From Myxococcota bacterium (lineage in GTDB: Bacteria; Myxococcota_A; UBA796; JAJRTE01): 40,657 nucleotides of DNA. The stretch is taken from the NCBI GenBank assembly GCA_024278455.1, contig JAJRTE010000235.1, positions 1 through 40,657 of the forward strand. The letters run 5' to 3'. Positions 16,619 to 24,448 of the stretch are shown here, piece after piece. Numbering within the stretch: the first letter of the stretch is position 1; each line of letters opens with the position of its first letter. The notes beneath the pieces were generated by a model, which was not told the origin of the DNA, did not search any database, and saw only the letters and a list, made by a program, of their open reading frames with translations. The translations under genes were made by a program, and so were the position numbers.

Positions 16619-18595
16619 TCAGAAACAGTTGCAAACGAGATCGACCCTGGTATAGAACCCGTCCTCGTTGTAGAAATGGGTCAGCCCGCGAACGAGATAT
16701 GTCCCCCCCAACGCTTCACCCATCCCTGTCAACGTGACCAGTGTTCCGACCTTGAGCTTCGGACAGCCCCAGATGGTCAACGGCCCACACACGAACTCCT
16801 CGGTCTTCCGCTCGAAGTAGCCCTGGGCGATCGTCGTGGCTTCGGCCTCGCTCACAGGCCCAAGGTCAGCCAGAATCACCCGTCCTTCGCCGAAGGCCGC
16901 GTCACCGACCTTGGGTCCGAACTGGTCGTTCTCCGGGGGCCACCACTCATCCCCGAGAGCCGCTTCGGCCGTTACCTGCTCCTTGGCGAAGGGATCCCAA
17001 CCGACGGCCTGCACGACCGTGGGCACACGGCTCATGTCCGCAACCACGTCGAAGGCATGGATCTCCTTGCCATACTCGAACGTCAAACCGGAAGGCTCGA
17101 ACGTGGGCTTGACGAATGCGATCTGTCCATTCGCGGCGTTGTAGCGATACCCCAACCTCAAGGCACGCTCCTCGAGCAGCCGGTGATGGCTCACTCCCAA
17201 CTGCATGACCGCTCCGTAGGTCCCAGGTGTCGAGTCCGCCACGGGACTCAGCCCGGAGTCGCCTGCCAGGTCCTGGAACACGTCGGCGTCCGACTTCTCG
17301 GCGTAGGCTCCGTGGTGCGCACCCCGGCGCAACCGGTGGGACGGGTCCAGCCCGCGGAAGGTGAACGCGGTCCCTTTCTCGCCATATTCCACGTAATAGG
17401 CGGTGATCTCCGCTTCGATCACCTTCTCGGTCTTCCCTGCATGGCCAAGCTGGATCTCCACCTTCGCTCCAAACGGGAACAGGCTCGAGTCGATGTGCTT
17501 GGCCAGACGCCCGGTCATTCGAACGGAGAATGCGTCCGCCCTGTCGACGTGGGACTTGACCAGGATCTCTCGCACGTCCTCCTTCACGTCTTCCGGTAGT
17601 TCGTTGCCGTCAATCAAGATCTTGAAGCCGGGATGCTCGTCGCTTCCTCCCCCGGTATCCTCTCCCCCACCCCCTCCCGGCACGCGATGCTCCGGCGGTT
17701 CGGGCTGCCCAGGCAGCTCGGGAAAATCGGGCAGAACGGGGAAGTCGGGAAAACCCCGGCGCTCCCGGTCACGACGACCGCGGTCCTCTCGTTCTCGGTC
17801 CTCTCGCTCTCGATCCTCTCGTTCCCGGCCGCCGCGTTGACGGTCCTCTCGATCCCGGTCCTCGCGTTCGCGGCCGCCGCGTTGACGGTCCTCTCGATCC
17901 CGGTCCTCGCGTTCGCGGCCGCTGCTGCCGGCGCCGCGGCCAGAGTTGCCAAAACGACCGCCCCCTCCTGGTCTGCCACCACTTCCGCCCGAACCGTGGC
18001 CTCCGGGCGGACCACCGATCCCCCCCCCACCGGTCGAGCCCCCCATGCCCCCGGATCCCCCCCCAGGCCGACCAGGCGTTCCTGCGCCACCTCCATCGCC
18101 ACCGCCCGGTGAACCGCCCTCCCCGGAACCGCCCATCGCCCCTCCCCGACCCGATTCCCCGCGCGCAGGACCGCCACCACCGCCAGGACTGGTTGGACTC
18201 CCCATCCCGTCCGGAAACTCGGGCTGCTGAGGCTCGCCAGCACCGTCCTGCACATCGTTCGTCACATCATCATCCCGCACGAGTCGCCACCGTATCGACG
18301 ACCGACTGCCACGCCATCGCGTTCCGCCGAGGGTCTTGTCCCACACTACTGCTTCTAGCAGAATCAACTTGTCCTTGACCGGAGCGTCTATCCAGGGAGC
18401 AGATGACTCGATCGTGTTGGAAGAAGCGGGTGGGGGATACCGCGTGATGTTTGCGTGAGCGAACTGTGTGTACACCAAGAAACCGACACGTTGACTTCTC
18501 GCGCTCGCGCCAGCCCACTGGTAACCTCGTCCGGCGATACGCCGGTGCGTCATTGGGACACCCCTCGAAGGGTCGATCCCACCCAAGCTAGCCAT
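16619..18595 (-). CDS. gpD/gp27-type baseplate hub protein with Gly-rich and Arg/Glu/Asp-repeat N-terminal extension (hub C)
   Basis: A 658-residue protein whose last 335 residues (from about 323, FKILIDGNELPEDV) are a phage late-control gpD-type hub domain, the trimeric ring that holds the spike. Typical features are a two-barrel start, GLDPSHRL near residue 405, a LysM-like middle (VSHHRLLEERALRLGY) and a final GGTYLVRGLTHFY strand. Before it come an unrecognised 110-residue domain, a Gly-rich stretch (131-225) and an RED-type repeat (226-280). The ATG at 18595 is well supported: GGAGGT lies eight bases upstream, and the start overlaps the preceding gene by eight bases (ATGGCTAG), giving translational coupling. 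The low-complexity regions probably form a flexible tether. It is the hub gene closest to the spike and PAAR genes. Confidence 0.85.
   Translation of the reverse strand: MASLGGIDPSRGVPMTHRRIAGRGYQWAGASARSQRVGFLVYTQFAHANITRYPPPASSNTIESSAPWIDAPVKDKLILLEAVVWDKTLGGTRWRGSRSSIRWRLVRDDDVTNDVQDGAGEPQQPEFPDGMGSPTSPGGGGGPARGESGRGGAMGGSGEGGSPGGGDGGGAGTPGRPGGGSGGMGGSTGGGGIGGPPGGHGSGGSGGRPGGGGRFGNSGRGAGSSGREREDRDREDRQRGGREREDRDREDRQRGGREREDREREDREREDRGRRDRERRGFPDFPVLPDFPELPGQPEPPEHRVPGGGGGEDTGGGSDEHPGFKILIDGNELPEDVKEDVREILVKSHVDRADAFSVRMTGRLAKHIDSSLFPFGAKVEIQLGHAGKTEKVIEAEITAYYVEYGEKGTAFTFRGLDPSHRLRRGAHHGAYAEKSDADVFQDLAGDSGLSPVADSTPGTYGAVMQLGVSHHRLLEERALRLGYRYNAANGQIAFVKPTFEPSGLTFEYGKEIHAFDVVADMSRVPTVVQAVGWDPFAKEQVTAEAALGDEWWPPENDQFGPKVGDAAFGEGRVILADLGPVSEAEATTIAQGYFERKTEEFVCGPLTIWGCPKLKVGTLVTLTGMGEALGGTYLVRGLTHFYNEDGFYTRVDLVCNCF
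17756..17920 (-). repeat. Arg/Glu/Asp coding repeat with exact 45-base tandem units
   Basis: A low-complexity stretch of the hub C gene (residues 226-280). The landmark GGCCGC at 17827, 17872 and 17917 on the plus strand recurs at exactly 45 bases, and two adjacent units are almost identical. Each encodes 15 residues of the type RGGREREDRDREDRQ. The reading frame is kept. Confidence 0.8.
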
Positions 18596-19412
18596 GGTTC
18601 CTACCTCCAGGGACTTCTGCCTCTACCGTGTCAGGCACGCGCGACAGGTGCTCGACAGCCAGGGCGGCCTCCCCAGACGAGCAGGCGTCGATAGCGCCAA
18701 CGAACCTGGGGGGTTCCAGCCACGGCAGCCTCGACGCACGCACAGTCGGCCTCTCCAGGGCGGCCCGGTACAACGGTGCAAACAAGGGCGGAGCGATCTT
18801 CTCCGTCTCCTGGGGGCCGTCGGTTCTCAGGGGGCTGGTCACGAACTTCTCTTCGATCGGCTCGTCGGATTCGGGCAGTATGCGCGCGAGGTCCAGCCTC
18901 AAGAGGTAGGGCCGTTCCGGAGACTTGGTCTCGGTATCCATCATCCATACCTGCGGATAGCCCGCACCATACTTGTGGTCCATCCGAAACCAGGACGGCG
19001 GGCTCCAGTGCCCTGAAGGCAACCTCTCCTCGAGTTTCGGATCGAGCAATTCTGATAGCAGGTGCCGCCTGGCTCCGACGGGGATTCCCGGCCCGGTCTC
19101 CCGCTGCATCCTCTTGCTGCAAGGAAGCCGCAAATGCCCCTGCCCGGGCATATCGGGTGGTTCCGGCGACTCCGGGTCGGGAACGAGTGTCATCACATCG
19201 TCCACGTCCTCCGGCGGGATCTCGTTCCAGCTACCATAGCCCGACGCGCCGCGACCGAATGCACGGCCCCTGGCTGGTCGGGTCGCGCGGAACAGACGAA
19301 CCCACGACGCCAGGCGAAGCGCGATCCGTCCAACGCGCGACACTCTCCGGAATGCCGCCCGGCGGAGCGTTCTCCTTGAGAAGGGCTGTGTCACTCTGAG
19401 GCTGTTGTGCAC
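18588..19412 (-). CDS. Unknown protein encoded between spike and hub genes
   Basis: A 274-residue protein of no family that I recognise. The first 55 residues are very Arg-rich (RRTLRRAAFRRVSRVGRIALR) and amphipathic. The rest is Pro/Glu-rich with an ordered-looking region from about residue 105 (HLLSELLDPKLEERL, SWFRMDHKYGAGYPQVWMMD, RPYLLRLDLARILPE) and a C-terminal RLPWLEPPRFVGAID segment. I chose the GTG at 19412 because GGAGAGAGGAAAAA precedes it; the in-frame extension upstream to 19520 has no such site. Its stop overlaps the start of hub C by eight bases, and the gpV spike gene lies 153 bases upstream, so it is probably a structural or assembly part of the same particle. A spike-hub adaptor is one possibility; nothing in the sequence proves it. 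Confidence 0.65.
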   Translation of the reverse strand: MHNSLRVTQPFSRRTLRRAAFRRVSRVGRIALRLASWVRLFRATRPARGRAFGRGASGYGSWNEIPPEDVDDVMTLVPDPESPEPPDMPGQGHLRLPCSKRMQRETGPGIPVGARRHLLSELLDPKLEERLPSGHWSPPSWFRMDHKYGAGYPQVWMMDTETKSPERPYLLRLDLARILPESDEPIEEKFVTSPLRTDGPQETEKIAPPLFAPLYRAALERPTVRASRLPWLEPPRFVGAIDACSSGEAALAVEHLSRVPDTVEAEVPGGRNHG

Positions 19413-19565
19413 TTTTTCCTCTCTCCTGTGACACGACCGCCCAGCCTCCCGGTCCACCCCGACAGTTCGCGTCGCCCCTGTGCGCCGGCTGGTACGCCAG
19501 CGGAAGCCCGCCCATCTCACCTTATGAGCAACGCGCGTTGGGGTTCACCCTCCTCCGGTCTCGAG

Positions 19566-20354
19566 TCAGTTGATATTGACCACCGCCCCTTTTATCGTCA
19601 ACGCGGCCCCGGCTTCCATCTTGCCGGTCGCAGAGGCCTTGAGTTCGAAATTGGTGGCTTCCATCTTGAGAGCGGTCGAAGCCTTGACATTGACGGCATT
19701 TCCTTTCGACTCGACCCCGATTTTCTCGGCAGCTTCGGCGGTCATCGCCTTGTCGGTCTTGACGGTGATGTCCTTCTTCGCCTGCACATCAATCGGTCCG
19801 CCCGATGTCACCGTTGCAGAACTCTTGCAATCGACCTTGAGGTGCGTGCACTTGACCGTGATGGTTCCCTCCGGGACAAGGATGTCCATATCTCCGGTCT
19901 TTGCCTGAATCGTGATCTTGTCCTCCTTGACATCGATCTCGATCATATTGTTGTCGCTGCTGTCCATCAAGGTGATCTTCTCTTCCCCGTCCGTGTCATC
20001 GAAGGTCAACTCGTGACCGCTCCTCGAGCGCAGCCTTTTGAGGTTGTTGTCCGGGTTGTCCGCGACCGGTGGTGCATCCACGCCGTTCCAGACCGCCCCC
20101 AAGACGTAGGGGAAGTTCACGTCCCCGTGCTCAAAGGCCAATACGACTTCATCATCGACCTCGGGCGTCCAGATGTTGCCTCGTTCCGTCCCGGCATAGA
20201 AGCAGACGACTCTCGCCCAATCGCTCTCCACCGTCTGATCGAGCATGTGATACTTGACTTTCACCCGCCCGAGGTACTCGGGGTCCTGGTTGTTCGTCAC
20301 CAGCCCAAGAACCAGCCCATACACCCGGTTTTTCTGGAACTCGTAGAGACTCAT
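19566..20354 (-). CDS. Phage baseplate assembly protein V / gp5-VgrG-like spike
   Basis: A 262-residue spike protein. Residues about 10-95 form the gp5/VgrG OB-fold, with VYGLVLGLVTNNQDPEYLGRV at the start, then DDEVVLAFEHGD and PYVLGAVWNG, the classic end of the domain. Residues about 110-262 are alternating short beta strands (ITLMDSS, IEIDVKEDKITIQAK, ITVKTDKAMT, ALKMEATNFELKASA) that build the triple-stranded beta-helix needle in gpV and VgrG trimers. It would sit on a gpD hub and carry the PAAR tip. The hub and spike are separate genes here, as in Myoviridae phages, not fused as in VgrG. The ATG follows GAGGGAGCC, 25 bases after the FHA-transglycosylase gene. Confidence 0.93.
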   Translation of the reverse strand: MSLYEFQKNRVYGLVLGLVTNNQDPEYLGRVKVKYHMLDQTVESDWARVVCFYAGTERGNIWTPEVDDEVVLAFEHGDVNFPYVLGAVWNGVDAPPVADNPDNNLKRLRSRSGHELTFDDTDGEEKITLMDSSDNNMIEIDVKEDKITIQAKTGDMDILVPEGTITVKCTHLKVDCKSSATVTSGGPIDVQAKKDITVKTDKAMTAEAAEKIGVESKGNAVNVKASTALKMEATNFELKASATGKMEAGAALTIKGAVVNIN

Positions 20355-20379
20355 GGCTCCCTCGCTTGCCGCCGTGCCG

Positions 20380-21801
20380 CTAGCGACCCAAGTAGAATGA
20401 CATGTCTGACCCTATCAGGTTGGCAGCGAAGAACTGCGGAACATAGCGCTTGGTCTCAAGCGGAACCTCGGCCGTCCCGTCTCGCCTCCGGAGTTGCAGC
20501 ATGAAAGGAAACGTCCGCTGTGCCGGCTGCCAAAGCCGATTCCGCCGAAACACGCTCAACACGTTCTCCGGCCCCCAGTTGTAGGCCGCCAGTGCGACCA
20601 TGAACCTGTCCATCCCGAATTGGGCGAAGAGATCGGAAAGATACTGCGCCGCGGCTCGAGTCGATCGCTGGAAGTCTTGCCGGTAGTCTTCACCCTTGTC
20701 CGTGATAAGACCATAGTGCTCCGCGGTATTCGCCGTGAACTGCCACATGCCGAGCGCGCCTCTCTCACTCTCGGCATCCAGGTAGTACTCACTCTCGATC
20801 CAGGCGACATAGGCTGCGGATGGAGGAAGCTGGTACTCCTTCCTGAATATGTCCTCGATCTGCGGATGATAACGCCGGTAACGGTCCAGGAAACCCTCGA
20901 GATCGGAGTCACGCAGCAAGTGTTCCACCATGGTCTCGATCTCTCCCTTGACCATGTTGACCAATTGCAGGTTGATTGATGGCTGTTCGACCTTGAACGC
21001 GGACATCACAGCCAGAATGCCCTTTGTCGTCCGGTCTGCCGACAGCATGAGTTCCATGTCCGAAGGACGTTCCTCGGCCTTGCCCTCACTCGCCTCGGCC
21101 TGGCTCCAGGCCCAACGGCCGCTCAGTTGGGCCCTGGCGCTCTTCAACTCGAGAGATTTCTGACCAACCATGACTTGGCTGGCCACGATGAACGCTATCA
21201 GCGCGATCAGCAAGAAGCAACCCAGCGTCAGCCACGTCCGGTAGGTGTGAAGTGTGGCCAGGTGCCTCGAGGCCTGCTTGACGTAATGCCGGTCCTGGTC
21301 CGCCAATCGTCCTGAGGCGAACATCTGGTCCAGGCGGGTTCGCACCTGCTGTTCTGGCAACAGAGCCTGCGGCTGCGGCGTCCCTGCACCCCCCTCCCCC
21401 TCTCCAAGAAAGCGGTACTTGATCCGCGGTCCCTGCGTGCCGAGCCGAACGACGGTCTTGTCCCGCAGCACCACGTACCCCGTGGGCCGAAACCTCCCCC
21501 ATCGCCGGACAAGAATCGGAAACTCGTTCGGCTTGACCGACGCTATCGCATAGCCGCCCAAAGCATTCTTGTTCACAACAGCGTGAAGCCCGGCCACGGC
21601 AGGGTCCTTGAGCACGAGCTGGTTGTTGTCCCCCTTTCCTATCCTGAAGGGCAATCGGTCCACAAACGCGGCCTGCCCCTTTGTAGATCCCGAAATACTC
21701 TTGAACTCCGGCGCCGCATGCAACTGGTCCTTGTACAGCCGCCGCTTCTTGAACCAGTTCTTTACGCCCGTGGTGTCTCCAGGAGTGACCATCACTGCCA
21801 T
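20380..21801 (-). CDS. FHA domain - transmembrane - lytic transglycosylase fusion protein
   Basis: A 473-residue membrane protein. Residues about 40-130 form an FHA-like fold (FRIGKGDNNQLVL, then AGLHAVV), but the canonical Ser-Arg before the His is missing, so phosphothreonine binding is doubtful. A helix at 190-210 spans the membrane. Residues about 315-440 are a soluble lytic transglycosylase (SLT) domain: catalytic Glu336 in AWIESEYYLDAES, then GALGMWQFTANTA and ALAAYNWGPENV. Such enzymes cut the MurNAc-GlcNAc bond of peptidoglycan. The topology fits FHA in the cytoplasm and the enzyme in the periplasm. The ATG at 21801 has GGGAG upstream; a longer frame to 22218 overlaps the preceding gene and is not protein-like. 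Likely role: opening the cell wall locally where the injection machine is docked. Confidence 0.88.
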   Translation of the reverse strand: MAVMVTPGDTTGVKNWFKKRRLYKDQLHAAPEFKSISGSTKGQAAFVDRLPFRIGKGDNNQLVLKDPAVAGLHAVVNKNALGGYAIASVKPNEFPILVRRWGRFRPTGYVVLRDKTVVRLGTQGPRIKYRFLGEGEGGAGTPQPQALLPEQQVRTRLDQMFASGRLADQDRHYVKQASRHLATLHTYRTWLTLGCFLLIALIAFIVASQVMVGQKSLELKSARAQLSGRWAWSQAEASEGKAEERPSDMELMLSADRTTKGILAVMSAFKVEQPSINLQLVNMVKGEIETMVEHLLRDSDLEGFLDRYRRYHPQIEDIFRKEYQLPPSAAYVAWIESEYYLDAESERGALGMWQFTANTAEHYGLITDKGEDYRQDFQRSTRAAAQYLSDLFAQFGMDRFMVALAAYNWGPENVLSVFRRNRLWQPAQRTFPFMLQLRRRDGTAEVPLETKRYVPQFFAANLIGSDMSFYLGR

Positions 21802-21833
21802 CGTCTTGCTCCCAACGCGAGTCCTGATGAACC

Positions 21834-23459
21834 TCAGAACGTCCTGCCGACACCTCGCAACAGCACGGCGGAGACCCCCCCATCGCCCACTTCCAGAATA
21901 TCCCCGAACCTCAAATTGACAGCGGGTCCTGTAACAGCCCTGCTTTCCACGAACAGCGGACCACTGTCGGACTTCAGCACGACCTTCTGCCCCTGCTGCA
22001 CCCAGTGTACAGATCCATGAGCGGGTTGCACCGGCAAGTCCGGGAGATTCGTCAAGATGATATCGTCGTCCCGCCCTGAACCCAGGGAATAGTAGTCGTT
22101 CTTCAGGTAGTAGACCCTGCCTGCCCGGTCCCCATTGAGAATGATCAGGCGCCCCCAGACGCCCTTCAATTCGCAAAAGCGACAGACGGGCCAGTCCTCC
22201 GGGATCATGTGCCCACATCCCTCGGGGCAGGCGACGACCCGGACCCTCTCCCGGAAGGGCCAGATCCTGAAGTGATAGAGCAGGTAGACGAACAGGCCGA
22301 GAATCAACAACACCACGAAGGCCATCAGGGCGTAGTGCAGGGGCAAATTGAAAGTGGCCGGGGCGACCTTGATCTGTCGAGACGTGTATTGACCGTCCTT
22401 CCAGGCTGCCCAGAGCGGAATCGTCGTTCCCCGCTTGCCCGAGAAACCCGACAGGTATTCCACCACGAAGGCATGGCCCCGGTTGAACCAGCGGTCGATC
22501 GTTTTCATCAACGCCTTGGGCAGCTCTTCGTGCCCGGAGAGCATGATGAAATTCCCGCCCATCTTTTTCCTTTCGTACAAGCTCCGAAGACGCCCCAACC
22601 CCCTCTCGCCTTCAGGGCTCGCCGGCACACCCATCGTGTACAACCCGAAGTTCCCCTTGACGATCAGGTCTGTCATGACATCCAGCGGACCTTCGCGAAA
22701 TGGCTCGCCATCCGTGAGCAGTATGACGTTGGTCCTCCAGTTCCGGCCATCCACGTCGTCATCCTTGATGAACATGGGCAGCGTGCCGTATTTCCGGGTC
22801 GCCTCGTCCGCTTTTGCGGGATCCGCACGCTGAAGCCAGTCGAGGTCTGCAAGATTCGGCTCGACACACGACATATAGCTGCCTTCGGAATCTCCCGGAT
22901 AGACCAGGTTGTCCATGTCGGCCAGGTACTGGTCTGCGGCATCGTCGGACAGTATCGGATACCGTCTTTCGACCTTCCCCCAGCAGAAAACGACCGCCAG
23001 GTTGTACAACTTCGTGTCCTTGATCCCCTTCTCGACGAGAATCTTCAACGCCTCCCGCAGCTTGGGATGGACGTCGGTTCCACCTCCAGGGCCAACCATC
23101 AACCCCTTCGAAACCATGGCGATGACCAGCACGTTGGGCCGTTTCCCGTAGGTCTCGAACATTTTCACCGTGAGCACATCGCGCTCGAGACCATCCTCGA
23201 AAATACGGATCGCAGTCGCCTTGGAATCAGGATACCAGGTGTAGTTGGCAGGAATGACCTTGTCAGACTGAATGAACGCGGTCCCGACAAGAAATTCGAA
23301 AGGGAAAACCCCGCGGCGCTCGAATCGGACCTGCTCGACTTCCATCCTGAAGGCAGGATCGGTCTCTTTCTGGCCGGAAGGTGCGCCACTCCCACACCCG
23401 GCAACCGCGGCCACCAGCGCACCCAACGCCACGAACCTGCCCCATCTCCACGTCCGCAT
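21834..23459 (-). CDS. Lipoprotein with vWA-like domain, transmembrane helix, zinc ribbon and FHA domain
   Basis: A 541-residue protein. The N-terminus is a lipoprotein signal (LVAAVAGC, Cys22). Residues about 95-325 resemble a von Willebrand A domain (NVLVIAMVSKGL, later NVILLTDGEP), but the MIDAS triad DxSxS is not present where expected. A membrane helix spans about 374-396. It is followed by a zinc-ribbon pattern (Cys411, 415, 426, 429) and an FHA-like domain (about 437-535, YSLGSGRDDDIIL) that lacks the Ser-Arg-x-His motif. A lipid anchor outside, vWA in the periplasm and FHA in the cytoplasm make a consistent inner-membrane topology. The ATG at 23459 follows GGGAGAG. It is the middle of three consecutive FHA genes, with 33-57-base gaps. 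It probably couples the envelope to the kinase-FHA circuit. Confidence 0.82.
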   Translation of the reverse strand: MRTWRWGRFVALGALVAAVAGCGSGAPSGQKETDPAFRMEVEQVRFERRGVFPFEFLVGTAFIQSDKVIPANYTWYPDSKATAIRIFEDGLERDVLTVKMFETYGKRPNVLVIAMVSKGLMVGPGGGTDVHPKLREALKILVEKGIKDTKLYNLAVVFCWGKVERRYPILSDDAADQYLADMDNLVYPGDSEGSYMSCVEPNLADLDWLQRADPAKADEATRKYGTLPMFIKDDDVDGRNWRTNVILLTDGEPFREGPLDVMTDLIVKGNFGLYTMGVPASPEGERGLGRLRSLYERKKMGGNFIMLSGHEELPKALMKTIDRWFNRGHAFVVEYLSGFSGKRGTTIPLWAAWKDGQYTSRQIKVAPATFNLPLHYALMAFVVLLILGLFVYLLYHFRIWPFRERVRVVACPEGCGHMIPEDWPVCRFCELKGVWGRLIILNGDRAGRVYYLKNDYYSLGSGRDDDIILTNLPDLPVQPAHGSVHWVQQGQKVVLKSDSGPLFVESRAVTGPAVNLRFGDILEVGDGGVSAVLLRGVGRTF

Positions 23460-23516
23460 GAAACTCTCCCGCACGCGACCTTGCACATCGCGTGTCTGCA
23501 ACAACGTTCGCTCAGA

Positions 23517-24164
23517 TCAGCCGGCGGCCTCACTCACCTTGAGCGTCTGCTCATCGGAACCACGGAACAAGAACTCGATGTCTACAAGCATTAAATGGCA
23601 CCCATCGCGGAACCAGTATTCACGCTCGGGGTCAAGCACGTACCACTGCAGTTCCCCCTCGGCCCTCATCGCGGAATGGTGCAAGCTGTTCAGGTCCCTC
23701 ACCGTCGTGCGCCCCTGCCTCCTCACCATCGACAGGTGCCGCCGGGAAATCCGCTCGTCCGACAACACGATGTCACAGTCCGGATCCGCCCCAATGATGA
23801 TGGGGACGTCTTCAGCCATCACCATGGAGAACGCCTGCCCACGATGAAACCCGTTGAGAGCCACGAGAGTTCCGACGATGACCGTCTCCGGCTTTTCGCC
23901 GTCCAACCCGCTCCGCTCGGCCTCCATCAAGCCCAGGAGGAAACAGTCGAAGCAGTCCTCCTGTCTCTGCCCGTGGTGCAACGGGTGGCCCTTTTCGCAG
24001 AAATCGCCCTTCCTGGCCCCTGGCGGGCCCATTCCCGCGGCGCCACCAGCCTCCTTGGCCACATCCTTGGCGCCGGCGGCATCGAGAGCCGCTTTCTGCT
24101 CCGGAGACAGCCCCATGTCCGGCTTGCCGCCGAACAGCCTCTTCACGAAATTGCCGAGCCCCAT
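23517..24164 (-). CDS. Cytoplasmic FHA-domain protein with Cys/His zinc knuckle
   Basis: A 215-residue soluble protein without signal or membrane segment. A zinc-knuckle pattern (Cys56, His60, Cys71, Cys74 in FCEKGHPL...DCFDC) precedes an FHA domain at about 97-200. Here the phosphothreonine-binding residues look complete: IIIGADPDCDIVL (with Gly-Ala in place of Gly-Arg), then ISRRHLSM and a late VRDLNS loop. Of the three FHA proteins in this cluster, it is the best candidate for a real phosphothreonine reader. In type VI systems, Fha proteins are switched by the kinase PpkA; the neighbouring transmembrane kinase suggests the same logic (inference). The ATG at 24164 follows GGAG. The 284 bases upstream (24165-24448) contain no gene that I can support. 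Confidence 0.88.
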   Translation of the reverse strand: MGLGNFVKRLFGGKPDMGLSPEQKAALDAAGAKDVAKEAGGAAGMGPPGARKGDFCEKGHPLHHGQRQEDCFDCFLLGLMEAERSGLDGEKPETVIVGTLVALNGFHRGQAFSMVMAEDVPIIIGADPDCDIVLSDERISRRHLSMVRRQGRTTVRDLNSLHHSAMRAEGELQWYVLDPEREYWFRDGCHLMLVDIEFLFRGSDEQTLKVSEAAG

Positions 24165-24448
24165 CTGCCTGCTCCTACCGCTTGAATGGACTTTGTCCAC
24201 ACGGACACAGCACCAACTACCAGACGCTCGACACCACCTCGAGGCATCGCCCGTCCTGCGCTTTCACGCGCCCTTGCACGCCCGGGAATGAGAAAAGTCT
24301 ACCAGAGCCGAAGAGTACCTGTCCAGCTTCATCGCTGGCCTGCCGCCACCCGAGAGCCCTCTTCCGAGCCAGCCCTGACGACCCGCCGGATAACCGAGCC
24401 GCTCTCCCCCCAACCAGCTTCCCGGACGCTCCGCGGGACCCATCCCTC

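Noticed and set aside
24165-24448. Small genes or a terminator in the 284-base gap
   Set aside because: Short open frames on both strands lack ribosome sites and family features, and no stable hairpin with a T run is visible.
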